Shown piece by piece: positions 52,263 through 63,325 of a stretch of 64,000 nucleotides of DNA. The notes below the pieces were generated by a model that was not told the origin of the DNA, did not search any database, and saw nothing but the letters and a program-made list of their open reading frames with translations. The position numbers were made by a program, and so were the translations under genes. The DNA comes from Microvirga mediterraneensis (GTDB lineage Bacteria > Pseudomonadota > Alphaproteobacteria > Rhizobiales > Beijerinckiaceae), in contig NZ_JACDXJ010000001.1 of the NCBI RefSeq assembly GCF_013520865.1, forward strand, positions 868,001-932,000, written 5' to 3'. Each line of letters begins with the position of its first letter. Within the stretch, counting starts at the first letter, position 1.

Positions 52263-53066
52263 TCAAAAAAGCGCCAGGGCGGCCTTCTGAAGGGCCTGGC
52301 GCCAGGGATTGGACGGATCGAGCAGGAGCCTGAGCGCCATGAGGCCCGAGACCAGGACCAGGAGCGGGCGGATGATCCGGCTCCCCAGATGCATGGCCAG
52401 CCGCGATCCGGCCTGGGCCCCGAGAAAGGACGCCCCGGCCATGGCGAGCCCGACCGGCCAGACCACCGCGCCCGTCGACGCATAGAGAAGGAGGCTGCCG
52501 AAATTGCTCGCGAAATTGACCAGCTTGGTATGGGCCGTCGCCTTGACCACCCCGTAGCCGAGGAGCGTCACGAAGGCCAGCATATAGAAGGAGCCCGCGC
52601 CGGGCCCGAAAATGCCGTCGTAGAACCCGATGGCGACCGGCGCGGTGAGGCCGAACGCCAGCGCCGTCATGCGGGCATGGGCATCCTCGTCCTTCATCTT
52701 GCGCGAGAGGGCGAAATAGACCGCCATGGCGATGAGCAGCACGGGGATCAGCACCTCGAGCACGGCCCGGGGCAGGAACTGCACGCACAGGGCGCCGGCG
52801 ATGCTGCTTGAGAACGCCACCAGGGTGAAGCCCCAGGCCCTGCGCCAGTCGATCAGCCCCTTGCGGCCGAAGGTATAGGTGGCGGAGGCGGCCGCGACCG
52901 AGCCCTGCACCTTGTTGGTGGCGATAGCCTGGGCCGGATCGAGGCCCGCGAGCAGGAGGGCCGGCACGGTCAGAAGTCCGCCGCCCCCGGCGATGGAATC
53001 CACGAAGCCCGCAAGGAAGGAGACCGCGGCGAGCGCCGCGATCATGTCGAAGCCGATATCGGTCAC
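52263..53066 (-). CDS. TSUP-family (TauE/SafE) anion permease
   Basis: A 267-residue membrane protein with eight predicted helices of the TauE/SafE family, thought to export sulfite or sulfoacetate-like anions. Two internal half-repeats begin LAGFVDSIAGGGGLLTVPAL and GFYDGIFGPGAGSFYMLAFV, the family motif. NKVQGSVAAASATYTFGRKG is typical. GTG 53066 is two bases from the stop of the enoyl-CoA hydratase gene, so the genes are cotranscribed; an ATG seven codons inside is the alternative. Substrate unknown. Confidence 0.88.
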   Translation of the reverse strand: MTDIGFDMIAALAAVSFLAGFVDSIAGGGGLLTVPALLLAGLDPAQAIATNKVQGSVAAASATYTFGRKGLIDWRRAWGFTLVAFSSSIAGALCVQFLPRAVLEVLIPVLLIAMAVYFALSRKMKDEDAHARMTALAFGLTAPVAIGFYDGIFGPGAGSFYMLAFVTLLGYGVVKATAHTKLVNFASNFGSLLLYASTGAVVWPVGLAMAGASFLGAQAGSRLAMHLGSRIIRPLLVLVSGLMALRLLLDPSNPWRQALQKAALALF

Positions 53067-53068
53067 GT

Positions 53069-53842
53069 CTACTGGTTCTTGAACTCGGCCGGACGCTTGC
53101 CGACGAAAGCCGCCATGCCCTCTTTCTGGTCGGCGGTGGCGAACATGGCGTGGAACAGGCGCCGTTCGAACCGGATGCCCTCGGACAGCGAGACCTCGTC
53201 GGCGCGGTTGATGGTTTCCTTGGTCATCATGGCGATGGGCAGCGACATGGACGCGATGGTCTCGGCGGTCTTCATGGTCTCAGGCATGAGATCGGCGAGC
53301 GGCACCACCCGGGCCACGAGGCCGGAGCGCTCGGCCTCCTCGGCGCCCATCATGCGGCCCGTCAGGCACATCTCCATGGCCTTGGCCTTGCCGATGAGCC
53401 GGGTCAGGCGCTGGGTGCCGCCCATGCCCGGCATGACGCCGAGCTTGATCTCGGGCTGGCCGAACCGGGCGTTGTCCGCCGCGATGATGAAGTCGCACAT
53501 CATGGCGAACTCGCAGCCGCCGCCGAGCGCGAAGCCCGCCACCGCGGCGACCATCGGCTTGCGCCGTCCCGACACCTTCTCCCAGCCGGAGAAGAAATCG
53601 GCCATGTAGGTGTGCGGATAGGTGAGCTCGGCCATCTCCTTGATGTCCGCGCCGGCCGCGAAGGCCTTCTCCGAGCCGGTGATGACGATGCAGCCGATCG
53701 TCGGATCCGCCTCGAAGGCGTCGAGCGCCTGGTTCACCTCGTTCAGCAGCGCCGAATTGAGGGCATTCAGGGCCTGGGGCCGGTTGAGGGTGATCAGCCC
53801 TACCTTCCCACGCGTCTCAACGAGAATCGTCTCAAAAGCCAT
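53069..53842 (-). CDS. Enoyl-CoA hydratase
   Basis: A 257-residue crotonase. It starts [22 protein letters not shown]; the oxyanion loop is [13 protein letters not shown] and [16 protein letters not shown], with catalytic Glu residues in the positions of rat ECH E144 (GGGCEF) and E164 ([18 protein letters not shown]). The length and motifs fit the short-chain FadB1/EchA type, hydrating trans-2-enoyl-CoA in fatty acid degradation. First gene of a pair with the TSUP permease; 86 bp after mutM on the same strand. Confidence 0.93.
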   Translation of the reverse strand: MAFETILVETRGKVGLITLNRPQALNALNSALLNEVNQALDAFEADPTIGCIVITGSEKAFAAGADIKEMAELTYPHTYMADFFSGWEKVSGRRKPMVAAVAGFALGGGCEFAMMCDFIIAADNARFGQPEIKLGVMPGMGGTQRLTRLIGKAKAMEMCLTGRMMGAEEAERSGLVARVVPLADLMPETMKTAETIASMSLPIAMMTKETINRADEVSLSEGIRFERRLFHAMFATADQKEGMAAFVGKRPAEFKNQ

Positions 53843-53928
53843 GCCGGCATCTCCTCATCGTCGGATGAGACACCGGTAGGCGAGGCTTCCGGGGACGGCA
53901 AGCGGAAATCGGGAAGCCGCCTTCCGCC

Positions 53929-54822
53929 TTAAGACGAGGACCGCTTCTGGCATTCCGGACAATAGAAGGTGGAGCGCCCCGACTGCACGAGCCGGGTCAC
54001 CGTGCTGGTGCAGTCGGGGGTCACGCAGGGTTCTCCCTCCCGGTCGTAGACCCGGAACGAATGCTGGAAATAGCCGAGCGAGCCGTCGACCTGCGCGTGG
54101 TCGCGCAGGGTCGAGCCGCCGGCCTCGACGGCCTCGGCGAGGACGTCCCGAATGACAGCCGCCAATTGGTAGGCCCTATCGGTCGGCTGTCCATCCTTCG
54201 TCGCGAGCGAGCCGGCCGGCGCCTCCGGGTGAAGGCCGGTGCGGAACAGGGCTTCGCAGACATAGATGTTGCCGAGGCCGGCGATCAGGCGCTGGTCGAG
54301 GAGGGCGGCCTTCAGGGGCGTACGCCTGCCTTGAAAGAGCCGCGCGATGGTCTCGCCTGAGAGTTCGTTGCCCAGCGGCTCGATGCCCATAGCGGCGAAG
54401 TGCTTCGAGGTCTCGAGGGTGGATCGGGGCACCAGATCCATGAAGCCGAAGCGGCGGGCGTCGTTGTAGGTGACGGTCGCCCCGTTGGAGATCCGGAACA
54501 CCACATGGTCGTGGGCGCCCAAAGACCCGTGCTCGTGGTGGAACTCCCCCGGCATGCGGGTGGCGCCTTCCTTCGTCACCAGGAAGCGCCCCGACATGCC
54601 CAGGTGCATCACCAGCACCTCGCCCGAGGCGAGATCGGCGAGAAGATACTTGGCCCGGCGGCCTAAGGCCGTGATCTCCTGGCCTTCGAGGCGTTCGGCA
54701 AACCGTTCCGGGAAAGGGAAGCGCAGGTCCGGCCGGCGCTGTATCACCTTGGTGAAGCGGGCGCCGACCATGGCGGGCTCCAGGCCTCGGCGCACGGTTT
54801 CGACTTCGGGGAGTTCGGGCAT
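53929..54822 (-). CDS. mutM: Formamidopyrimidine-DNA glycosylase
   Basis: A 297-residue bifunctional base-excision repair enzyme removing 8-oxoguanine and Fapy lesions. After Met removal the catalytic Pro2 and Glu3 ([14 protein letters not shown]) are in place; the DNA-binding H2TH region has [20 protein letters not shown] and the C-terminal zinc finger C-x4-C-x16-C-x2-C is seen in [10 protein letters not shown] and [13 protein letters not shown] 54822 is required by the proline requirement; TTG 54825 adds one residue. Divergent from ubiE, a standard rhizobial order. Confidence 0.97.
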   Translation of the reverse strand: MPELPEVETVRRGLEPAMVGARFTKVIQRRPDLRFPFPERFAERLEGQEITALGRRAKYLLADLASGEVLVMHLGMSGRFLVTKEGATRMPGEFHHEHGSLGAHDHVVFRISNGATVTYNDARRFGFMDLVPRSTLETSKHFAAMGIEPLGNELSGETIARLFQGRRTPLKAALLDQRLIAGLGNIYVCEALFRTGLHPEAPAGSLATKDGQPTDRAYQLAAVIRDVLAEAVEAGGSTLRDHAQVDGSLGYFQHSFRVYDREGEPCVTPDCTSTVTRLVQSGRSTFYCPECQKRSSS

Positions 54823-54989
54823 CAACCATCTCTCGGCTTCTTGAGACCTCTTACATAGCCATCCGGTCCTGCTTCCGCTATGGATCGCGACATTGGCGCG
54901 ACGCGTGGACCCGGAGGGCTGGGTTCTTGAAAAAGGGATCCGGTTCGGGTCCGAAGCTCCAGGTGATGACGAGAGGGTTGGTGAGGATC

Positions 54990-55739
54990 ATGACCGACGA
55001 CAACACCCATTTCGGGTTCCAGTCCGTGCCGCTCGGCGAGAAGCAGGGCAAGGTCAACGAGGTCTTCCGCTCGGTGGCGAGCCGCTACGACATCATGAAC
55101 GACCTCATGTCGGCCGGGCTCCACCGCCTGTGGAAGGACGCCCTCGTCTCGACCCTTCGTCCGCCGCGCGACCGGCCGTTCCGCCATCTCGACGTGGCGG
55201 GCGGCACCGGCGACGTGGCCTTCCGCATCCTGGACGAGAGCGGCCCGCAGACCCGGGTGACCGTGCTAGACATCAACGGCGAGATGCTCAAGGTCGGCGC
55301 CGAGCGGGCCGGCCACCGATACGAGGGCCGCATCGACTTCGTTGAGGCCAATGCGGAGGAGCTGCCGCTCGAATCCAAGACCTATGACGCCTACACCATC
55401 GCGTTCGGGATCCGGAACGTGCCGCGCATCGACGCGGCGCTTCGCGAGGCGCACCGGGTGCTCAAGCCCGGCGGACGCTTCCTGTGCCTCGAGTTCTCCA
55501 GGGTCGACGTGCCGGTCCTCGACAAGATCTATGACGCCTATTCCTTCAACGTCATCCCGAAGCTCGGAGGCATGGTGACGGGCGATGCGGAATCCTACCA
55601 GTACTTGGTCGAGTCGATCCGCCGCTTCCCGCCACCGGCCGCCTTCGCGCGCATGATCGAGGAGGCCGGGTTCAAGCGCGTCACGCACCGGACATTGACG
55701 GCGGGCGTCGTCGCCATTCATTCCGGCTGGAAGATCTGA
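54990..55739 (+). CDS. ubiE: Ubiquinone/menaquinone biosynthesis C-methyltransferase UbiE
   Basis: A 249-residue SAM-dependent methyltransferase acting at C2 of the quinone ring. Class I motif [16 protein letters not shown] (about 68-83), VLDINGEML and [31 protein letters not shown] is UbiE-specific. ATG 54990 with GAGG just upstream is used; the frame is open to 54927. First of a tight operon ubiE-ubiB-coaBC-dut. Confidence 0.96.
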   Translation: MTDDNTHFGFQSVPLGEKQGKVNEVFRSVASRYDIMNDLMSAGLHRLWKDALVSTLRPPRDRPFRHLDVAGGTGDVAFRILDESGPQTRVTVLDINGEMLKVGAERAGHRYEGRIDFVEANAEELPLESKTYDAYTIAFGIRNVPRIDAALREAHRVLKPGGRFLCLEFSRVDVPVLDKIYDAYSFNVIPKLGGMVTGDAESYQYLVESIRRFPPPAAFARMIEEAGFKRVTHRTLTAGVVAIHSGWKI

Positions 55740-55742
55740 CAC

Positions 55743-57317
55743 GTGATCGGCAGCTTCGTTCATTTTACCCGGAACCTGCATGCGGGCTTCGTCTTGGCCC
55801 GTGAAGGCGCGCTCTCGCTCGTCGATCCGAGTGCCCTGCCGCCTGCCGCCCGTCTGGGTTTGCGCATCGCGCGGTTCGTCGAACGGCCGCAGGCGGGCGA
55901 CGGCGCCGCGCGGCTTTCCAAGGCGCTGACGCGGCTCGGGCCTTCTTACGTGAAATTCGGCCAGTTCCTGGCGACCCGTCCCGACATCGTCGGCGTAGCG
56001 GCCGCGCGCGACCTGGAGCGGCTGCAGGATCGCATGCCGCCGTTCCCCCGGGCGGAAGCGGTGCGCATGGTGGAAGCCGCACTGGGGCGTCCCATCGACT
56101 CGTTGTTCCTGGAATTCAGCGAGCCGATCGCGGCCGCCTCGATCGCCCAGGTGCACAAGGCCCGCATCCGCACAGCGGACGGCGAGGAAACCGTCGCCGT
56201 GAAGGTGGTGCGGCCCGGCGTGCGCGAGGGCTTTGCCCGCGATCTCCAGGCCATGCGGGCGGCCGCCCGCCTGTTCGAGCGACTGGTTCCCGATGCGCGC
56301 CGCCTCAAGCCGCTGGAGATCGTGGAGGCGCTCGCCCGTTCCGTCGCCGTCGAGATGGACCTGCGCCTGGAAGCCGCGGCCGTCTCGGAGCTCGCGGAAA
56401 ACACCAGGGACGACCCGGATTTCCGCGTGCCGAAGCCGGAATGGGACCTGACCGCCCGGGACGTGCTCACCACCACCTGGATCGAGGGCATCCGCCTCAA
56501 CGATCTGGCCGGGATCGAGGCGGCGGGCCTCGACCGGGTGGCCCTGGGCCGCACAGTGATCCAGTCCTTCCTGCGTCATGCCATCCGCGACGGCTATTTC
56601 CACGCCGACATGCATCCGGGCAACCTCTTCGTGGATGCCGAAGGCCGTCTTGTCGCTGTCGATTTCGGCATCATGGGCCGGCTCGGCATGAAGGAGCGGC
56701 GCTTCCTGGCCGAGATCCTGCTCGGCTTCATCCGCCGCGATTACCTGCGCGTGGCGCAGGTTCATTTCGAGGCCGGGTACGTGCCGCCGCACCATTCGGT
56801 GGAGGATTTCGCGCAGGCCATCCGGGCCATCGGCGAGCCGATCCACGACCGGCGGGCCGATGAGATCTCGATGGCGAAGCTCCTGACGCTCCTCTTCGAG
56901 ATCACGGCCCTGTTCGACATGGCGACCCGTATCGAGCTCGTCATGCTGCAGAAGACCATGGTCGTGGTGGAGGGCGTGGCCCGCAACCTCGATCCGAAAC
57001 TCGACATGTGGACCACCTCCGAGCCCGTGGTGCGCGACTGGATCGAACGGAATCTCGGTCCTCTCGGCCGGGTCGAGCAGGCGGGCAAGGGATTGTGGAC
57101 GCTCGCCGGCGTCATCGGCGACCTGCCGGAACTGGCCCTGCGCGCCGAGCGCGTGCTCAACCAGCTCGAGGACGTGACCGCGAAAGGCGTGGCCCTTAAC
57201 CAGGACAGCGTTGCCGCCATCGGCCGCGCCGAGGCGCGCGGCAACCGCTGGGGCGTGGCGGCCTTGTGGATCATCGCGGCGTCCCTGATGATCATGTTGT
57301 TCAGGGGCTTCGCATGA
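55743..57317 (+). CDS. ubiB: Ubiquinone biosynthesis protein UbiB (ADCK-family atypical kinase)
   Basis: A 524-residue membrane-anchored atypical kinase/ATPase needed for aerobic ubiquinone synthesis. The family-defining KxGQ motif is K71-FGQ74; an Ala-rich nucleotide loop is seen in [11 protein letters not shown] and the catalytic loop in [15 protein letters not shown], with metal Asp in [11 protein letters not shown]. The C-terminal about 20 residues are a membrane helix ([18 protein letters not shown]). Starts at GTG 55743, three bases after the ubiE stop, and ends overlapping coaBC (ATGA). Confidence 0.95.
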   Translation: MIGSFVHFTRNLHAGFVLAREGALSLVDPSALPPAARLGLRIARFVERPQAGDGAARLSKALTRLGPSYVKFGQFLATRPDIVGVAAARDLERLQDRMPPFPRAEAVRMVEAALGRPIDSLFLEFSEPIAAASIAQVHKARIRTADGEETVAVKVVRPGVREGFARDLQAMRAAARLFERLVPDARRLKPLEIVEALARSVAVEMDLRLEAAAVSELAENTRDDPDFRVPKPEWDLTARDVLTTTWIEGIRLNDLAGIEAAGLDRVALGRTVIQSFLRHAIRDGYFHADMHPGNLFVDAEGRLVAVDFGIMGRLGMKERRFLAEILLGFIRRDYLRVAQVHFEAGYVPPHHSVEDFAQAIRAIGEPIHDRRADEISMAKLLTLLFEITALFDMATRIELVMLQKTMVVVEGVARNLDPKLDMWTTSEPVVRDWIERNLGPLGRVEQAGKGLWTLAGVIGDLPELALRAERVLNQLEDVTAKGVALNQDSVAAIGRAEARGNRWGVAALWIIAASLMIMLFRGFA

Positions 57318-58528
57318 CGGCGCTTTCAGGCAAACGCATCCTCCTCGTGATCGGCGGCGGTATCGCGGCCTACAAGTCGCTCGACCTCATCCGCCGCCTG
57401 CGGGAGCGCGGCGCCTCCGTACGCTGCATCCTGACGGCAGGCGCGCAGCAATTCATCACGCCGCTCGCGGCTTCCGCGCTGACCGGCCAGCGCTCGCACA
57501 CGGACCTGTTCGACCGCGAGGACGAGGCCGATATCGGCCATATCCGCTTGGCCCGCGACGCGGACCTCGTCGTTGTGGCGCCCGCGACCGCCAACCTCAT
57601 GGCCAGGATGGCGGGCGGCCATGCGGACGATCTCGCCTCCACGGTGTTGCTTGCCACTACGCTGCCGATCCTGATCGCACCGGCCATGAACGTGCGCATG
57701 TGGCTGCATCCGGCGACAGAGCGGAATCTGAAGACGCTTCGTGCCGACGGTATCCACGTGGTCGGGCCCAACGACGGCGCCATGGCGGAGGCCGAGTTCG
57801 GTCCCGGGCGCATGGCCGAGCCCCTGGAGATCGCGGCTGCGGCCGAGCGCCTGCTCGCGCCGTCCGGGCCGCTCGCCGGCAAGCACGTGATCGTCACCTC
57901 CGGCCCGACGCACGAGCCCATCGATCCGGTGCGCTACATCGCCAACCGTTCCTCCGGCAAGCAGGGCCACGCCATCGCGAAGGCCGCCGCCGAGGCCGGT
58001 GCGCGTGTGACGCTGATCTCAGGTCCCGTGACGCTACCGGATCCGTCAGGCGTGACGACCGTGCACGTGGAAAGCGCCCGCGAGATGCTGCTGGCCGTGG
58101 AGAAGGCTCTGCCCGCCGATATCGGGATCTTCGCCGCCGCCGTCGCCGACTGGCGCGTGGCCAATGCGGGCGAGCAGAAGATCAAGAAGAAGGACGGCGC
58201 CCTACCGAACCTGTCGCTGACGGAGAATCCCGACATTCTCGCCACAATCTCGCATCGGACCGAGAACCGCCCGCCGCTCATGGTCGGCTTCGCGGCCGAG
58301 ACCGAACATGTGATCGAGCACGCCAGGCAGAAGCTCGCCAGGAAAGGCTGCGATCTCATCGTCGCCAACGACGTGTCGACGGAAGGGGGCGTCATGGGCG
58401 GCGACAGCAACACGGTGCATCTCGTGACCGCCTCGGGCGTGGAGACCTGGCCGACCCTGGCGAAGTCCGATGTGGCAACGAGGCTCGTCGAACGCCTGGG
58501 CACCCTGATGGGGGACGCAAAGCCATGA
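57314..58528 (+). CDS. coaBC: Bifunctional phosphopantothenoylcysteine decarboxylase/synthase CoaBC
   Basis: A 404-residue fusion enzyme in coenzyme A synthesis. The N-terminal flavoprotein CoaC has [18 protein letters not shown] and the PAMNVRMW motif. The C-terminal CoaB synthase has [29 protein letters not shown], and [18 protein letters not shown]. The start ATG overlaps the ubiB stop and the end overlaps dut by four bases. Length and order of the domains are normal. Confidence 0.97.
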   Translation: MTALSGKRILLVIGGGIAAYKSLDLIRRLRERGASVRCILTAGAQQFITPLAASALTGQRSHTDLFDREDEADIGHIRLARDADLVVVAPATANLMARMAGGHADDLASTVLLATTLPILIAPAMNVRMWLHPATERNLKTLRADGIHVVGPNDGAMAEAEFGPGRMAEPLEIAAAAERLLAPSGPLAGKHVIVTSGPTHEPIDPVRYIANRSSGKQGHAIAKAAAEAGARVTLISGPVTLPDPSGVTTVHVESAREMLLAVEKALPADIGIFAAAVADWRVANAGEQKIKKKDGALPNLSLTENPDILATISHRTENRPPLMVGFAAETEHVIEHARQKLARKGCDLIVANDVSTEGGVMGGDSNTVHLVTASGVETWPTLAKSDVATRLVERLGTLMGDAKP

Positions 58529-58980
58529 TTCGTCATCTGCCGATTCAGCGTCTCGCCCATGCCGCCGATCTGCCGTTGCCGCGCTACGAGACGGCGGGCG
58601 CCGCAGGCATGGATCTCGTCGCGGCCAATCCGGCCGACGGACCGATCGTCCTGCAGCCGATGCAGCGCACGCTCGTTCCCACCGGCCTCGTATTCCAGCT
58701 CGAGCCCGGCTTCGAGGCGCAGGTGCGTCCCCGTTCGGGCCTCGCCTTCAAGCATGGCATCACCGTGCTCAATGCGCCCGGCACCATCGACGCGGATTAC
58801 CGCGGCGAGGTGCAGGTGCTTCTCGTCAATCTCGGTTCCGAGCCTTTCACCGTCTCGCGCGGTATGCGCATCGCCCAAATGGTGATCGCGCCGGTCACCA
58901 TAATGGAACCCGTCGAGGTGGGAGAGGTCGACGAGACCGACCGGGCCGACGGCGGCTTCGGATCGACGGGGCTGGGATAA
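58525..58980 (+). CDS. dut: Deoxyuridine 5'-triphosphate nucleotidohydrolase (dUTPase)
   Basis: A 151-residue trimeric enzyme hydrolysing dUTP. All five motifs are visible: [44 protein letters not shown] and the terminal [10 protein letters not shown] that folds over a neighbouring active site. Its ATG overlaps the coaBC stop. Adjacent Rrf2 gene follows after 12 bp. Confidence 0.97.
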   Translation: MIRHLPIQRLAHAADLPLPRYETAGAAGMDLVAANPADGPIVLQPMQRTLVPTGLVFQLEPGFEAQVRPRSGLAFKHGITVLNAPGTIDADYRGEVQVLLVNLGSEPFTVSRGMRIAQMVIAPVTIMEPVEVGEVDETDRADGGFGSTGLG

Positions 58981-58992
58981 GGGAGCTCTCGC

Positions 58993-59442
58993 ATGAACTT
59001 TCTCTCGCGCCGCTCGCTTCTCGCCATCGCGGCCGTCACCGACATCGCCCTTCATGCCCGCCCCATGCCGGTCTCGGCCAAGGCGCTCGCCGCCCGTCAC
59101 AATCTGCCCCCGCGCTATCTGGAGCCGGTGCTGCAGGCCCTGGTTCGCCAGGGCGTGCTGAAAGGCGTGCGCGGCCCCCGTGGAGGCTATGAACTGGCCC
59201 GCGAGCGACGGCGGGTCACGGCCGGCGACATCGTGCGCATCGCCATGTCGGCCCTGGAGGAGGACGGCTCCTCGCCCCTGCCGGAATCCCGTCTTGCCGA
59301 AGCTGTCGTGTCGCCTCTCGTTCACCATGGAACCGAGGCGTTCCTGGCCGAGCTCGACAAGGTGACGGTGGAGGACCTGTGTCAGAAGGCTCAGGCCGAA
59401 GGCGTAGTCGAAGCTGCCTCTCCCGTAGATTTCACGATATGA
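58993..59442 (+). CDS. Rrf2-family transcriptional regulator, probable cysteine-metabolism regulator
   Basis: A 149-residue winged-helix regulator: MNFLSRRSLLAIAAVTDIAL, MPVSAKALAARHNLPPRYLE and GVRGPRGGYELARERR with the RGxxGGY wing. Only one Cys is present (EDLCQKA), so the three-Cys Fe-S site of IscR/NsrR/RirA is missing; it resembles the clusterless, CymR-like group that responds to O-acetylserine/CysK. It lies in front of cysK, and a perfect 12-bp dyad overlaps its stop codon. It is 12 bp after dut. Confidence 0.9.
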   Translation: MNFLSRRSLLAIAAVTDIALHARPMPVSAKALAARHNLPPRYLEPVLQALVRQGVLKGVRGPRGGYELARERRRVTAGDIVRIAMSALEEDGSSPLPESRLAEAVVSPLVHHGTEAFLAELDKVTVEDLCQKAQAEGVVEAASPVDFTI

Positions 59443-59454
59443 ATCGTGAAATCT
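59427..59454. promoter_or_regulatory. Perfect 12-bp inverted repeat, candidate Rrf2 operator for cysK
   Basis: AGATTTCACGAT (59427-59438), spacer ATGA, ATCGTGAAATCT (59443-59454). It is moderate in GC and without a T-tract, so an operator is likelier than a terminator. It lies 63 bp before the cysK start and spans the stop of the Rrf2 gene. Confidence 0.6.
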
Positions 59455-59516
59455 CAGAAATATCGACACGTCATGCAGGAAAGGTTAAGTTTCCTCCGAT
59501 CTGAAGGAGGAAACTC

Positions 59517-60491
59517 ATGGCTGACACTCTCAATCCGTCGAACGCCAAGCCAGGGCGCGGCCGCATCTACGGCTCCATCACGCAGACCATCGGCAATACC
59601 CCGCTCGTGCGCCTGAACCGGCTGCCCCAGGAGCGCGGGATCGACGCTGAGATCCTCGTGAAGCTCGAGTTCTTCAACCCGATTTCAAGCGTGAAGGACC
59701 GTATCGGCGTCAGCATGATCGAGGCCATGGAGGCGGCCGGGAAGATCAATCCCAATACGACCCTGATCGAGCCGACCTCCGGCAACACCGGCATCGCGCT
59801 CGCCTTCGTGGCGGCGGCGCGCGGCTACAGGCTGATCCTCGTGATGCCCGAGACCATGTCCATCGAGCGCCGCAAGATGCTGGCCTATCTCGGCGCGGAG
59901 CTGGTGCTCACCCCCGGCCCCATGGGCATGAAGGGGGCCGTGGCTCGGGCCGAAGAGCTTTTGAACGAAATCCCCAATTCGGTCATCCCGCAGCAGTTCA
60001 AGAACCCGGCCAATCCGGAGATTCACCGCAAGACCACGGCGGAGGAGATCTGGAACGACACCGACGGTCAGCTCGATGCCTTCGTGGCGGCCGTGGGCAC
60101 CGGCGGCACCATCACGGGCGTCGCCCAGGTGATCAAGCCGCGCTTGGCCGGAATGAAGGTGATCGCCGTGGAGCCCGAGGACTCCCCGGTCCTCTCCGGC
60201 GGTCAGCCCGGTCCGCATAAGATCCAGGGCATCGGCGCGGGCTTCATCCCGGACGTGCTCGACCGCGCGCTCATCGACGAGGTGGTGACGGTCGGCAACC
60301 AGACGGCCTTCGACACGGCGCGACAGCTCGCCCGGCTCGAGGGCATTCCCGGCGGCATCTCGACCGGTGCCAACGTGGCGGCGGCGCTCGAGGTCGCCGC
60401 GCGACCCGAGTTCAAGGGGAAGCGCATCGTCACCGTCGCGCCGTCCTTCGCCGAGCGCTATCTCTCGACCGCGTTGTTCGAAGGGCTCTGA
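59517..60491 (+). CDS. cysK: Cysteine synthase (O-acetylserine sulfhydrylase)
   Basis: A 324-residue PLP enzyme making L-cysteine from O-acetylserine and sulfide. The PLP lysine is K60 in [11 protein letters not shown]; the substrate loop is [12 protein letters not shown], the phosphate-binding loop GTGGTITG, and the end [13 protein letters not shown] is typical of CysK. ATG 59517 has an AAGGAGGAAAC SD. Preceded by an Rrf2-family regulator gene and dyad, closed by an intrinsic terminator. Confidence 0.97.
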   Translation: MADTLNPSNAKPGRGRIYGSITQTIGNTPLVRLNRLPQERGIDAEILVKLEFFNPISSVKDRIGVSMIEAMEAAGKINPNTTLIEPTSGNTGIALAFVAAARGYRLILVMPETMSIERRKMLAYLGAELVLTPGPMGMKGAVARAEELLNEIPNSVIPQQFKNPANPEIHRKTTAEEIWNDTDGQLDAFVAAVGTGGTITGVAQVIKPRLAGMKVIAVEPEDSPVLSGGQPGPHKIQGIGAGFIPDVLDRALIDEVVTVGNQTAFDTARQLARLEGIPGGISTGANVAAALEVAARPEFKGKRIVTVAPSFAERYLSTALFEGL

Positions 60492-60513
60492 TCGTCGCAT
60501 CGGGTCGGATCAC

Positions 60514-60541
60514 AAAGGGCGGCTTCACGGCCGCCCTTTTT
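60514..60541 (+). terminator. cysK terminator
   Basis: AAAGGGCGGC (60514-60523) and GCCGCCCTTT (60530-60539), followed by TT and an A-run on the opposite side; a strong intrinsic terminator 22 bases after the cysK stop. Confidence 0.9.
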
Positions 60542-60636
60542 GTTGGCGGTCGCTCCAAGCGTAGCCAGAACTTCGCCTAGCCGGTCGGGTTCTCCTTGCT
60601 GCACATGAATTCAGACGATGTCTCAAGGAGTTCGAC

Positions 60637-60993
60637 ATGGCGGAACACAAGGCGCCTCATTCGTTGAAGGAGCAATCGGCGGACCAGATCCGCAACGAGC
60701 AGCGCGGCGGGATCGACAGCCCCGTCGACCCGAACCGGGACGGCGGCATCGAGGGCAATGCCACCATGCGCAAGGTGTGGAGCGAGCCCGGCGGCGAGGC
60801 CTACAATTACCGTCAGGGCCAGACCGGGCAGACCAGCCAGGCCGGCATGGACGGTCATGACGAACTCACCGCCGCCGAGACGCCCGAGGCCACCCGACAC
60901 CTGAGCGACGCGACCCTCTCGCCCGAGGACAAGGACGCCACCGCTGAGGCCATCGAACGCGCCACCGCCGTGAACGGCAAGCAGCAGGATTGA
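60637..60993 (+). CDS. Hydrophilic, probably disordered protein, hypothetical
   Basis: A 118-residue protein rich in Asp, Glu, Gly, Gln and Ala, with neither Cys nor a hydrophobic core (DQIRNEQRGGIDSPVDPNRD, TSQAGMDGHDELTAAETPEA). AAGGAG seven bases before ATG 60637 makes it a convincing gene. Its composition is like that of stress-associated hydrophilins; no family is recognised. First of three small tandem genes. Confidence 0.75.
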   Translation: MAEHKAPHSLKEQSADQIRNEQRGGIDSPVDPNRDGGIEGNATMRKVWSEPGGEAYNYRQGQTGQTSQAGMDGHDELTAAETPEATRHLSDATLSPEDKDATAEAIERATAVNGKQQD

Positions 60994-61005
60994 GGAAGCA
61001 CCGCC

Positions 61006-61227
61006 ATGGGCAATGCAGGCTACGGCAATCACACCGATGATACGGCGAAGGACGTCGCCTCCAAGAGGCAGGCTCCGCAGCCGGAATCCGCCAAGCCGTC
61101 CGGCGGCAAGGTCCCGGCCGCGGGGCCGCACGACAAGCCGGACCTGACCAATCCCGATGCGACGCCCGGCACCGGCTCATTGCCGGAAGCCGGCGACCAT
61201 GACGCGACGGATTCGACCAGTTCATAA
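61006..61227 (+). CDS. Small hydrophilic protein, hypothetical
   Basis: A 73-residue Gly/Pro/Asp/Ala-rich protein (MGNAGYGNHTDDTAKDVASK, then PDLTNPDATPGTGSLPEAGD). No hydrophobic segment and no Cys. GAGGAAGCACC lies upstream of ATG 61006, 12 bp after the previous stop, so likely an operon with its neighbours. Confidence 0.65.
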   Translation: MGNAGYGNHTDDTAKDVASKRQAPQPESAKPSGGKVPAAGPHDKPDLTNPDATPGTGSLPEAGDHDATDSTSS

Positions 61228-61248
61228 GGATCGCGAGAGGAGGCGAGC

Positions 61249-61416
61249 ATGGCTCAGCAGGAAAGCAAGAAGCCTGGTCAGGCGACGGAAGAGGACATCG
61301 GCGCGCCCCGGCTGACCCCGCAGGGCCGCGAGAACCCCGATGCCGAGGGCGAGGATTCCACGGATCCGATGGGCGAGGGCGCCAAGAAGGGGCAGGGCAG
61401 CAAGGCGGAGGGGTAA
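61249..61416 (+). CDS. Very small hydrophilic protein, hypothetical
   Basis: A 55-residue protein (MAQQESKKPGQATEEDIGAP, then GRENPDAEGEDSTDPMGEG) with a strong AGGAGG SD. It shares the NPDA-x-G/E motif with the preceding protein (TNPDATPG versus ENPDAEGE). Strongly charged and likely unstructured. Third of three tandem small genes. Confidence 0.65.
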   Translation: MAQQESKKPGQATEEDIGAPRLTPQGRENPDAEGEDSTDPMGEGAKKGQGSKAEG

Positions 61417-61447
61417 GCCTTCCCCCGGATGCCGAGGCTGTCAAAGA

Positions 61448-61473
61448 AAAGGCCGCCCTCAAGGGCGGCCTTT
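61448..61473. terminator. Bidirectional terminator between small-protein operon and typA
   Basis: AAAGGCCGCCCT (61448-61459) and AGGGCGGCCTTT (61462-61473) are exact complements around CA, A-rich before and T-rich after on both strands. Confidence 0.88.
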
Positions 61474-61498
61474 CGATTTCACGCGATGCGCCGCGTCT

Positions 61499-63325
<1,827 letters not shown>

